Source: Acetobacteraceae bacterium
Lineage (GTDB): Bacteria > Pseudomonadota > Alphaproteobacteria > Acetobacterales > Acetobacteraceae
Assembly (NCBI GenBank): GCA_019689515.1
Contig: JADGHI010000157.1
Span: 1 to 7,986, forward strand
Direction: 5' to 3'
DNA length: 7,986 nt
Shown: piece after piece, positions 1 to 6,186 of the stretch
How the letters are laid out: each line of letters begins with the position of its first letter
Position numbering within the stretch: the stretch's first letter is position 1
Program-made: the position numbers and the translations under genes
Notes under the pieces: generated by a model
What the model saw: the letters and a program-made list of their open reading frames with translations, nothing else
What the model was told of the DNA's origin: nothing
The model's database searches: none

Positions 1-20
1 AGCTGATCCCGGTGGGCTAA
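1..20 (+). CDS. possible 3' end of a plus-strand gene (partial)
   Basis: Read from base 3, the left edge gives CTG ATC CCG GTG GGC TAA, that is L-I-P-V-G-stop, with G or C at every third position as in the other genes of this window. It could be the last codons of a gene that starts outside the window and converges on the SDR gene. Five codons are too few to show coding or to name a product, so this is only a possibility. Confidence 0.3.
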
Positions 21-40
21 CAACCGGCGCGGGCGGGGGC

Positions 41-59
41 GGGGCGCCAGGCGCGCCTC
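41..59. terminator. weak hairpin at the SDR 3' end
   Basis: Bases 43-47 (GGCGC) pair with 53-57 (GCGCC) around a 5-base loop, and a G-T and a G-C pair extend the stem to 41-59. Bases 49-58 can alternatively form the 10-bp palindrome AGGCGCGCCT. The hairpin lies across the SDR stop codon, between two possibly convergent genes, where a terminator would be expected. There is no T tract and such stems arise easily in DNA this GC-rich, so confidence is low. Confidence 0.25.
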
Positions 60-846
60 AGATGCACCGCGTGCCGCCGCCGTCTATGTCGATCATCGTC
101 CCGGTGATGAAGGCGGCGCGGTCCGAGCACAGGAAGGCGACCAGCCCGGAGCATTCCTCCGGCGTCCCCAGCCGGCCGAGCGCCACCGTGGCGATCGCCG
201 CCGCGTTCTCCTCCTCCACGCTGCGTCCCGCCCCGGCCGCGCCTTGCGCCACCACCTGGTCCCAGCGCGGCGTCGCGATCGGTCCGGGATTGACGCCCAC
301 CACCAGCACGTTGTCCGGTGCGCATTCCTGCGCCAGCGCATGGGTGAAGGCGAGCAGGGAGGCGTTCACCGTGCTGCCCACGATGTAGGCCGCGCGCGGC
401 TGGTGGCCGGAGCGGCCGATCACGTTGATCACCCGCCCCCATTTCCGCGCCCGCATCGCCGGGGTCAGGATCCGCGCACAGCGCACGTAGCCCATCATCT
501 TCAGGGCGATGGACTTCATCCACACGGAATCCGGCGTTTCGCCGATGCGCCCCATCGGCGTCGCGCCCGCGTTGTTGACCAGGATGTCCACATGGCCGAG
601 CGCCGCCTGCGCCTCCGCCATCGCACGCTCGAGCTGCCCGGCGTCCGCGAGGTCCGCGCTCACCGGCACGCAGCGCGTATTGGTCTCCCGCGTGATGTCG
701 TGCGCCGCCGCCTGCAGCCGCGCCGCGTCGCGCGCCACGATCGCCACCTCCACGCCCTCGCCCGCCAGCTCCCGCGCGATGGCGCGCCCGATGCCGAGCG
801 AGCCGCCGGTGACCACGGCCTTCCGGCCACGCAGCCCCAGTTCCAT
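58..846 (-). CDS. SDR family oxidoreductase with a non-classical active site
   Basis: This 262-aa protein has the length and fold signals of a short-chain dehydrogenase/reductase, a cytoplasmic NAD(P)-dependent oxidoreductase. The Rossmann glycine motif TGGSLGIG is at residues 13-20, a D-L pair after strand beta-3 is at 65-66, NNAG is at 91-94 and the PGPIATP stretch is at 187-193. The catalytic region is unusual. Tyr154 is present, but the YxxxK lysine is Ser158 (Y-I-V-G-S), and the strand that normally ends in the catalytic serine reads INVIG (140-144). From memory, a subgroup of proteobacterial SDRs shares this Y-x-x-G-S pattern, so it looks like a subfamily trait and not decay. The ATG has a strong AGGGAGGA ribosome site 8 bases upstream (855-862), and a TTGACA box lies further up. 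The gene is divergent from the Bug gene. Substrate cannot be told. Confidence 0.93.
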   Translation of the reverse strand: MELGLRGRKAVVTGGSLGIGRAIARELAGEGVEVAIVARDAARLQAAAHDITRETNTRCVPVSADLADAGQLERAMAEAQAALGHVDILVNNAGATPMGRIGETPDSVWMKSIALKMMGYVRCARILTPAMRARKWGRVINVIGRSGHQPRAAYIVGSTVNASLLAFTHALAQECAPDNVLVVGVNPGPIATPRWDQVVAQGAAGAGRSVEEENAAAIATVALGRLGTPEECSGLVAFLCSDRAAFITGTMIDIDGGGTRCI

Positions 847-872
847 GCCGCCGTTCCTCCCTGACCGGGATC

Positions 873-902
873 AGTAGCGCCGCGCCCGCCCCGTCCTGTC
901 AA
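873..902 (-). promoter_or_regulatory. candidate sigma-70 promoter for the SDR gene
   Basis: On the minus strand a perfect TTGACA (-35) lies at 902-897. It is followed after 18 bases by GCTACT at 878-873, which matches TATAAT at three of six positions. A start near base 866 would leave a short leader of about 20 bases that just includes the AGGGAGGA ribosome site. The -35 box is strong and the -10 is poor, and no transcript data support it. Confidence 0.4.
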
Positions 903-921
903 TGCGCCGCCGGTTGCGCCC

Positions 922-936
922 GGCCACGGCGTGGCC
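922..936. promoter_or_regulatory. dyad in the SDR/Bug divergent spacer, possible operator
   Basis: GGCCAC-N3-GTGGCC is a perfect 6-bp inverted repeat (922-927 and 931-936) with loop GGC. It lies between the divergent SDR and Bug genes, about 20 bases upstream of the SDR -35 box. Its position suits a regulator site shared by both genes, but GC-only stems of this size occur often by chance here, and no regulator gene is next to it. Confidence 0.25.
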
Positions 937-998
937 CACCATCGCCGTCAAGGAACCGGCGGACGGAAACACGCCGGCCGAGGGAGGATCGGTCCGCC

Positions 999-2006
999 AT
1001 GCCCCGTCTCCGCCGCCGCCGCGCCCTGCTCGCATCCCTCGGCACGGCTGCCGCCACCCTGCTCCCGCCGGGCGCCGGCACGCTCGCGCAGGCGCCGCAG
1101 CCGGCACCGGCCTGGCCGACCCGCCCGGTGCGCCTCGTCGTCCCCTTCGCGCCCGGCGGCCCCGCGGACGCGATCGCGCGCAGCATCGGCGAGCGCCTCG
1201 GCGAGATCTGGGGCCAGCCCGTCGTGGTCGAGAACCGCGCCGGGGCCGGCGGCAACATCGGCGCCGAGCACGTCGCGCGCAGCGCGCCGGACGGGTACAC
1301 GCTGCTGCTCTGCGCCTCATCCCACGTGCAGAACGTGGCGCTCTACCGCAGCCTGCCCTACGACCCGATCCGCGACTTCACTCCGATCTCGCTGGTCGCC
1401 TACTACAGCCTCGTCGTCGTCGTGCATCCCTCGGTGCCGGCGAGGACGCTCGCCGAATTCGCGGCACTGATGCGCGAGAAGCCCGGCGAGGTGACGATCA
1501 CCTCGGCCGGCGTCGGCACACCGACCCATCTCTCCGCGGAACTGTTCGCGCTTCGCGTCGGTGCGCAGTTCACCCATGTCCCCTTCCAGGGCGCCGCGCC
1601 GGCGCACACTGCGCTGCTCGGCGGGCAGGTGCAGGCGATGTTCAACAACCCCGTGCTCGCCGTCCCCGCGGTGCGGGCGGGGCGGCTGCGCGCGCTCGCC
1701 ACCACCGGCCCGCGCCGCTCCCCCGCGCTGCCGGAGGTGCCGACCGTCGCCGAGTCCGGCCATCCGGGCTACGAGGTCGGCACCTGGTACGCGGTGATCG
1801 GGCCGGCCGGACTGCCGGCCCCTCTGGTGGCGAAGATCGACGCCGATCTGCGCCGCGTCCTCGCCGAGCCCGCGCTGCGGGAGCGCTTCGCCGGGCAGAG
1901 CCTGGAGATCCCGGAGCCCGGGCCGGAGCACCTCGCCCGCGTCATGCGCGAGGATCTGGAGCGCTGGGCGGAGCTGATCCGCCGGCTTGGCATCCAGCCG
2001 AACTAG
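999..2006 (+). CDS. Bug-family tripartite tricarboxylate transporter substrate-binding protein
   Basis: This 335-aa protein has the usual length of a Bug (TctC-type) extracytoplasmic solute-binding protein; these bind carboxylates or related small molecules in the periplasm. Residues 1-32 form a signal peptide with an arginine cluster (RLRRRR) before a short hydrophobic stretch, and cleavage is likely near TLAQA. Family landmarks follow: PFAPGGPADAIAR (49-61), the VVVENRAGAGGNIGA loop (75-89) with PDGYTLL (97-103), HVPFQGAAPA (193-202), and GLPAPLVAKI near the C-terminus (271-280). The ATG has AGGGAGGA at 981-988. No membrane components (TctA/TctB) are nearby, which is common for Bug proteins in bacteria that carry many of them. 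The ligand is unknown. The divergent SDR may act on the same compound, but that is inference. Confidence 0.94.
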   Translation: MPRLRRRRALLASLGTAAATLLPPGAGTLAQAPQPAPAWPTRPVRLVVPFAPGGPADAIARSIGERLGEIWGQPVVVENRAGAGGNIGAEHVARSAPDGYTLLLCASSHVQNVALYRSLPYDPIRDFTPISLVAYYSLVVVVHPSVPARTLAEFAALMREKPGEVTITSAGVGTPTHLSAELFALRVGAQFTHVPFQGAAPAHTALLGGQVQAMFNNPVLAVPAVRAGRLRALATTGPRRSPALPEVPTVAESGHPGYEVGTWYAVIGPAGLPAPLVAKIDADLRRVLAEPALRERFAGQSLEIPEPGPEHLARVMREDLERWAELIRRLGIQPN

Positions 2007-2090
2007 CGACCCGGTCGCGGGGGCCGTTCGCCGCCGTACTGCGCCGCGCGTGGACGGCGGACGGGACGGGCTTCCGGCCGAACCGCCGGC

Positions 2091-2116
2091 GGGTGCGCGC
2101 CTGCACGCGCGCATCC
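2091..2116. terminator. hairpin between convergent Bug and GNAT genes
   Basis: TGCGCGC (2094-2100) pairs perfectly with GCGCGCA (2107-2113) around loop CTGCAC. A G-T pair and two G-C pairs extend the stem to 2091-2116, for 10 bp in all. It lies in the 149-base gap between convergent stop codons and could end transcription from either side. No T tract follows on either strand. Confidence 0.4.
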
Positions 2117-2132
2117 TGCCGCCCGCCGCGCC

Positions 2133-2152
2133 ACGGCCCTGTGCCCGGCCGT
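2133..2152 (-). terminator. second hairpin, just after the GNAT stop
   Basis: ACGGCC (2133-2138) and GGCCGT (2147-2152) form a perfect 6-bp stem with an 8-base loop, beginning 3 bases past the GNAT stop codon. The position suits the end of the thioesterase-membrane-GNAT transcript. It lacks a T tract, so termination is a guess. Confidence 0.3.
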
Positions 2153-2155
2153 CCC

Positions 2156-2650
2156 CTATCCGTCGCGGCGGATGATGAAGCCGTTCGCCACCCGCTCCAT
2201 GCCGATGCGTGGGTAGTAGTCCATCGCCGCAGGCGCCGAGAGCAGCAGCAGCATCGAGCCCGGCCCGACGATGCGCTTGGTCTCCGCCACCAGCGCGCGG
2301 CCGACGCCCTTCCCCTGCCAGGCCGCGTCCACGCAGAGGTCCGAGAGGTAGCAGCAATAGGCGAAGTCGGTCAGGCTGCGCGCCACGCCGATCAGGCGGC
2401 CTTGGCCCCCCGCCGTCGCCTCGCGCGCCGTGACCACAAGGTTCGCGTGGGCGAGCATCGCCGCGATCCGCTCCGTCTGCGCCACCGGCCGGTTCAGGCC
2501 GGAGCGGCGGATCACCTCCACGAACTCGGCCACGTCCAGCCGCCCCTCCTCGCGGGCAAGGACCACGCCCGGCGGCGGCACGGCCTGCGCGACCCAGGCG
2601 GCGTGGCCGCCCGGCGGCGACTGCGGCGGCGGTTGCACCGGCTGCTCCAT
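2156..2650 (-). CDS. GNAT family N-acetyltransferase
   Basis: This 164-aa protein carries a GNAT fold that would transfer an acetyl group from acetyl-CoA to an amine. The substrate cannot be read from sequence. The first 25 or so residues are a Pro/Gln-rich leader. The core runs from about 28 to 160: DFAYCCYLSDLCVD (95-108) forms beta-4, QGKGVGRAL (112-120) is the acetyl-CoA pyrophosphate loop (Q-x-x-G-x-G), and SAPAAMDYYPRIGM (138-151) is the usual C-terminal motif with its tyrosines. The arrangement matches a common proteobacterial GNAT group annotated only by fold. The start is supported by GGAGGAG at 2661-2667, 10 bases before the ATG. The gene follows the membrane protein gene by 18 bases, so it is likely the last gene of that operon. 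Hairpins downstream may end the transcript. Confidence 0.92.
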   Translation of the reverse strand: MEQPVQPPPQSPPGGHAAWVAQAVPPPGVVLAREEGRLDVAEFVEVIRRSGLNRPVAQTERIAAMLAHANLVVTAREATAGGQGRLIGVARSLTDFAYCCYLSDLCVDAAWQGKGVGRALVAETKRIVGPGSMLLLLSAPAAMDYYPRIGMERVANGFIIRRDG

Positions 2651-2668
2651 TGCCCGTGCGCTCCTCCC

Positions 2669-3295
2669 CTACCCGCGGGTCAGGTGCTCGCCGAGCCCGT
2701 GCAGGAACAGGCCCAGCGCGACATCGAGCAGCACGAACCCCACCGCGTCCGTGGCCGAGAGCCCGAGCGCGGCGCGCGCGACGGACCATTCGAGCCACAG
2801 CGCGTAGCCGATCGCGACGATGCCGGCGGCATAGGCGACCGACGCCGGCATGCCGATCGCAGCCGGCACCGCTGCGGCGAGCAGGGCCAGATGCTGCACC
2901 ACGGAAGTCCAGTTCCACGCGGCGAGGAAGCGCGGCCAGGCCCGCGCGCGGCCCATCGCCTCGGCCAGGAGCTGCGAGACCAGGGCGAAGCCGACCCAGG
3001 CGCAGACGCCGCCGATCAGCGCGACCAGGAGGGCGCGGCCCAGCCCGCCGGCCGGCGCGCCGCCGCCTTCCATCCCCCAGGCGAAGAGGCGCAGCGCCAG
3101 AAAGGCCGGCAGGCAGATCGCCGCCGCCCAGAAGCTGCGCAACGCGCCGGCCGGGGTCCCCTCGATGAAGGCGAGGCCCTCACGCCGGCCGCGCGCCAGC
3201 AGGAAGGCACCGTGCAGCCCCGCTGCGACGACCAGTCGGAGCGGCGGGCGGCGGGAATGCACCGGGCCGCCGGCCCCCGGCGAAGACGCGCTCAT
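2669..3295 (-). CDS. conserved hypothetical integral membrane protein, about five helices
   Basis: I do not recognise this 208-aa protein by name. A short polar N-terminus (1-20) and a basic stretch (R35-G-R-R38) precede hydrophobic segments at about 52-73, 86-113, 127-147, 150-170 and 180-200, which suggests an inner-membrane protein with about five helices. Tryptophans cluster at the helix ends, as in AAWNWTSVVQ (125-134) and YALWLEW (164-170), and an Asp sits in the last helix (D191). It might be a Yip1-like or other small polytopic family, but no signature proves this. The ATG overlaps the thioesterase stop as ATGA (3295-3292) with only a weak GGCGG upstream, so translation is probably coupled. 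The longer reading upstream in this frame is Arg-rich shadow of the thioesterase gene, so the start at 3295 is preferred. Confidence 0.8.
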   Translation of the reverse strand: MSASSPGAGGPVHSRRPPLRLVVAAGLHGAFLLARGRREGLAFIEGTPAGALRSFWAAAICLPAFLALRLFAWGMEGGGAPAGGLGRALLVALIGGVCAWVGFALVSQLLAEAMGRARAWPRFLAAWNWTSVVQHLALLAAAVPAAIGMPASVAYAAGIVAIGYALWLEWSVARAALGLSATDAVGFVLLDVALGLFLHGLGEHLTRG

Positions 3296-3813
3296 GCCCG
3301 CCGATCCGCCGAGGCCGCGCCCGCCGTCCCTTCGCCGCCAGCGGCGGGGGGCGGCGATGACGGCAGCCGGAACACGCCGCTGGCCCGCAGCACGGGCGTT
3401 CCGTCGGCGGTGAACAGCCCCTGCACGAACATCGTGGCGCGGCTGCGCGAGAGCACCTCGGCCTGCGCCTCGACCCAGGCGCCGAGCGGCGCGGGGGCAA
3501 GGAAATCGGTCGTCAGGCTGATCGTGGTGAAGAAGCCCTTGGCCCCCGCCTGCCGCACGCCTTCGACGCCGAGCACGACGTCGGCGAAGGTGGCGAGCAT
3601 GCCGCCGTGGCAGATGTCCATGGGGTTGCAGTGCTGCCGGCCGACCCGGAAGCCGTAGCGGCAACGTCCTCCGTCCTCGCGCTTGACGAAAATCGGGCCA
3701 ACGCCCTGCAGGAAGCCGCCACCCACCTGGCGCGGCACGAATCCCTCAGGCACGGCGAAGTCATCGGTGTCGGCGCGGCTCTGCGCCGACGCGTGCGGAA
3801 CGGTCATCGGCAT
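3292..3813 (-). CDS. PaaI-family hotdog thioesterase
   Basis: From the start chosen here this is a 173-aa single hotdog-domain protein, predicted to hydrolyse acyl-CoA thioesters in the cytoplasm. The signature is N63-PMDIC-H69-G-G71 followed by D78 (HGGMLATFAD), the Asn/HGG/Asp pattern of PaaI-like enzymes. The second half of the domain (about 93-150) has the expected strands, including SLTTDFLAPAPLG and ATMFVQGLFTADG. The last 23 residues are a Pro/Gly/Ala-rich tail, probably unstructured. The reading frame stays open to a TTG at 3900, which would add 29 residues, but those are Arg/Pro-rich, unlike the family N-terminus, and the TTG sits in a promoter-like TTGACC. ATG 3813 has AGGA 9 bases upstream; ATG 3807 is a second choice. 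It overlaps the membrane protein gene by 4 bases. The acyl substrate is unknown. Confidence 0.92.
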   Translation of the reverse strand: MPMTVPHASAQSRADTDDFAVPEGFVPRQVGGGFLQGVGPIFVKREDGGRCRYGFRVGRQHCNPMDICHGGMLATFADVVLGVEGVRQAGAKGFFTTISLTTDFLAPAPLGAWVEAQAEVLSRSRATMFVQGLFTADGTPVLRASGVFRLPSSPPPAAGGEGTAGAASADRRA

Positions 3814-3871
3814 CCCGTCAGGTCCTGGACGGCGCCGACGCACCGGCGTCCATCCATCGGTCGGTAGCCGG

Positions 3872-3900
3872 ACCATCAGGGCGGGCGCCTCGAAGGTCAA
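3872..3900 (-). promoter_or_regulatory. candidate promoter for the thioesterase operon
   Basis: On the minus strand TTGACC (3900-3895) is followed after 17 bases by GATGGT (3877-3872), which match the sigma-70 boxes at five and three of six positions. They lie in the 151-base gap between the kinase stop and the thioesterase start, 59 bases or more before the ATG. If real, the thioesterase operon has its own promoter and is not simply read through from the kinase operon. The -10 is weak. Confidence 0.28.
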
Positions 3901-3964
3901 GCGCGGGGCGCGAAGATTCCCCTACCGTTCTCTACCGGCCACCGTCCGGCCATGGCACTGCCCG

Positions 3965-5431
3965 TCACACCTGGGCGGGCTCGGGGGCGGCCGTGGCGCC
4001 CAGGATGTCCGTGGCGCGGGGCCGCACCACCGTCACCGTGCAGGGCGCGCGCGACGCCACCTCGGCGGATACGCTGCCGAGCAGCCGGCGCCGCAGCGAA
4101 TTGGCCCGCGCGCCCATGACGATGTGGTCCACGCGGTTGGCGGTCGCGTACTCGATCAGTGCATGCGCGGGGTCCGACGCCTCCAGCACGTGGAAGGTGA
4201 TCCGCCCCTCCGGCAGCCCGAGCGGTGCCGCCCAGTGACGGAGCGCCACCAGCCGCCGGACGTGCCGGTTTTGGCTCTCCTCGTCCAGCGTCGTGTCGAT
4301 CGCGACGCGGTTCAGTTGGAGGACGTTGATGCAGGCGAGGCGCGCGCCCGGCAGCGAGTCGATGATCGGCCGCAGCCCGGCGCGCAGCGCCTCGGCCATC
4401 GCCGCATGCTCCTCCGCAAGGTCCACCGCGACGGCGATGATCGGGGCGGCCTGCGCGGTGCCCGCCGCTCCGGCCCCGGCGCTCCGGAAGGCCTGCGCCG
4501 GCCCGTCGCGGCCGAAGCGGCGCCGCAGCACCGTGGCCCAGCTGTCCCGCCCGGACTTCTCCGCCCGCGCGGTCAGCGCGACCTGCTCCGGGTGGCGCAG
4601 GTCGAAGGCGAGCTGCGCCGCGGTCGGGTGCCGGCGCGCCGGGTCCACCTCCAGGCAGCGCAGGATGATCTCCTGCAGCCAGGGAGGGCAGGAACGCCGC
4701 AGCACCCGCGGCGGCACCGGGTCGCGCCAGAGCCGGCGCTTCACGGCCTTCAGCCCCTGCGGATCGCCGAAGGGCAGCACGCCGGTGGTGAGCTGGTAGA
4801 GCACCGCGCCCAGGGCGAAGAGGTCGCTGCGCGGCTCCCCGCGCACGCCCATCACCTGCTCCGGCGCCATGTAGGGGATGCTGCCGTAGGGCAGCCGGAA
4901 CTCCTCCTGCATCAGGTCGGGCAGCAGGCGGTGGTGCGACAGGCCGAAATCCACCAGCACCGCCTCGCCCCCGCCCTCGCCGGTCTCCGGGCGGAAGAGG
5001 ATGTTCGCGGGCTTGACGTCGAGATGCACCACGTCCTGGCGGTGCAGCGAGTCCAGCGCCTCGGCCACGCGCCCGCCGATCGCGGCGATCTCCTCCACGG
5101 GGCGCGGCAGGGAGGACATGCGGGAGAGCAGGGAGGGACCGAGGATGCGCTCCATCACCAGGTAGGGCCGCCGCTCGAAGCCGGAGGCAGCGACGAAGCG
5201 CGGCACATGGGGGCCCGAGAGGCGCGGCAGGATCATCAGCTCCATCTCGAAGCCGACGATCGCCGCGGGGTCCTCGCCTTCGGCCAGCCGCGGGACCTTC
5301 ATGAGCATCGGCAGGCCGGGGTGATCCGGGTGCGTCACCTCCCACAGCACCGCCATGCCGCCGACATGCAGCCGCGCGCCGAGGGTGAAGCCGTCGATCG
5401 TCCCGCCGGTGGCGAAGCGCGTCCTGGGCAC
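3965..5431 (-). CDS. bifunctional serine/threonine protein kinase / universal stress protein
   Basis: This 488-aa cytoplasmic fusion joins an N-terminal Ser/Thr kinase (about 12-285) to one C-terminal UspA domain (about 329-472). In the kinase: a glycine-rich loop LGARLHVGGMAVL (17-29) that departs from GxGxxG, the ATP lysine K45 (LMLMK), a helix-C glutamate at E62 or E64, the catalytic loop HLDVKPAN (136-143) with D138, K140 and N143, DFG at 161-163, APE at 189-191 and helix-F D203. HLD instead of HRD makes it a non-RD kinase. The Usp nucleotide motif VMGARANSLRRRLLGSVS (438-455) keeps the first Gly and the final GS but has Ala for the second Gly and is one residue shorter. The kinase-Usp layout matches a proteobacterial family already annotated as bifunctional. 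The start is GTG 5431 with GGGGGAG 9 bases upstream, 5 bases after the phosphoesterase stop; the next Met lies inside the nucleotide loop. Confidence 0.95.
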   Translation of the reverse strand: MPRTRFATGGTIDGFTLGARLHVGGMAVLWEVTHPDHPGLPMLMKVPRLAEGEDPAAIVGFEMELMILPRLSGPHVPRFVAASGFERRPYLVMERILGPSLLSRMSSLPRPVEEIAAIGGRVAEALDSLHRQDVVHLDVKPANILFRPETGEGGGEAVLVDFGLSHHRLLPDLMQEEFRLPYGSIPYMAPEQVMGVRGEPRSDLFALGAVLYQLTTGVLPFGDPQGLKAVKRRLWRDPVPPRVLRRSCPPWLQEIILRCLEVDPARRHPTAAQLAFDLRHPEQVALTARAEKSGRDSWATVLRRRFGRDGPAQAFRSAGAGAAGTAQAAPIIAVAVDLAEEHAAMAEALRAGLRPIIDSLPGARLACINVLQLNRVAIDTTLDEESQNRHVRRLVALRHWAAPLGLPEGRITFHVLEASDPAHALIEYATANRVDHIVMGARANSLRRRLLGSVSAEVASRAPCTVTVVRPRATDILGATAAPEPAQV

Positions 5432-5436
5432 GGCGC

Positions 5437-6186
5437 CTATCTCCCCCGCTCGAGACGCTCGGCGAGCAATTCCGGCAGGCCCGCGGCGCGGATCTTCGCC
5501 GCCGCCGCCGCAACGTCGTAGGGCACGCGGACCCAGGTCAGCTCGGAGCTGTCGGTGTCGAGCAGGCCGTAGCAGGCGCGCGGATCGCCGTCGCGCGGCT
5601 GGCCGACGGCGCCGAGGACGGCGAGCCAGCGCCGCGGCCGCAGCAGCGGCACCGCGACACCGGGCGCCGGGCGGTGGGAGACGAGCTTCTCCGTGGCGGT
5701 CAGGCCGAAGAGCGCGGGCACGTGGACATGGCCGCAGATGGTGACGCGCGCCTCGGTCGCCGACAGGCTGCGGAGCGCCGCCTCCGCGCTGGTGACGTAG
5801 CGCCAGCGCCCGGGGGCCGAGGCGTCGGCGTGGACGTAGAGCCGCTCGCCGTCCTCCGCGACCAGGGGCAGGGAGGCGAGGAACGCCACCGCCTCCGGGT
5901 CGAGCTGCCGGCGCGTCCACCCGATGGCGGCGGCGGCCACGTCGTTCATCCCGACGGCTCCGCGCGGGGAGGCCGCCGCCTCATCATGGTTGCCGAGCAG
6001 CGCGATCGCGTCGCCTCGCGCGACGCACGCCCGCACCGTCTCCACGACCCAGCCCGGATCGGCGCCATAGCCGACCAGGTCGCCCAGGAAGACGAGGCGC
6101 TCCGCCTTCTGCCGCTCCGCGTGATGCAGGCAGGCGGCGAGCGCCTCGCGGTTGCCGTGGATGTCGGAGAACAGCGCGATCCGCAT
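5437..6186 (-). CDS. calcineurin-like metallophosphoesterase family protein
   Basis: This 249-aa cytoplasmic enzyme has the full two-metal set of the calcineurin-like (YfcE/MJ0936-type) phosphoesterases: D8-x-H10 in FSDIHGN (6-12), GD at 35-36 in LGDLVGYG, GNHD at 65-68, H119 in YVHAD, and GHVH at 152-155. Such proteins hydrolyse phosphodiesters or phosphomonoesters, and some act on phosphoproteins. The real substrate is not evident. Length is normal for the family. It is the first gene of a two-gene minus-strand operon with the kinase/Usp fusion, whose ribosome site overlaps the last codons here, so the two proteins should be made together. The start ATG 6186 gives the expected MRIALFSDIHGN beginning, although the upstream Shine-Dalgarno is poor. 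A role reversing the kinase is plausible inference only. Confidence 0.94.
   Translation of the reverse strand: MRIALFSDIHGNREALAACLHHAERQKAERLVFLGDLVGYGADPGWVVETVRACVARGDAIALLGNHDEAAASPRGAVGMNDVAAAAIGWTRRQLDPEAVAFLASLPLVAEDGERLYVHADASAPGRWRYVTSAEAALRSLSATEARVTICGHVHVPALFGLTATEKLVSHRPAPGVAVPLLRPRRWLAVLGAVGQPRDGDPRACYGLLDTDSSELTWVRVPYDVAAAAAKIRAAGLPELLAERLERGR

Noticed and set aside
1317..2918. A 533-aa open frame on the minus strand
   Set aside because: Lies antisense to the Bug gene and out of frame with the GNAT and membrane genes. Composition is that of a GC-rich shadow.
902..3658. A 918-aa open frame on the plus strand
   Set aside because: It runs across the Bug gene in another frame and antisense to the GNAT, membrane and thioesterase genes. 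Its product is Arg/Ala/Pro/Gly-rich with no motif. Stops are rare in DNA this GC-rich, so long shadow frames are expected.
3897..5513. A 538-aa open frame on the minus strand
   Set aside because: A second frame over the kinase/Usp gene. It contains long Arg/Ala/Gly stretches and no kinase motif in its own frame.
3683..5521. A 612-aa open frame on the plus strand
   Set aside because: Antisense to the kinase/Usp gene, which has complete kinase and Usp motifs. The plus-strand product is His/Arg/Ala-rich and low in complexity.
5432..5920. Kinase frame extended 163 residues upstream to 5920
   Set aside because: The extension overlaps the metallophosphoesterase, is Arg/Ala/Gly-rich, and bypasses a good ribosome site before GTG 5431 where kinase homology begins.
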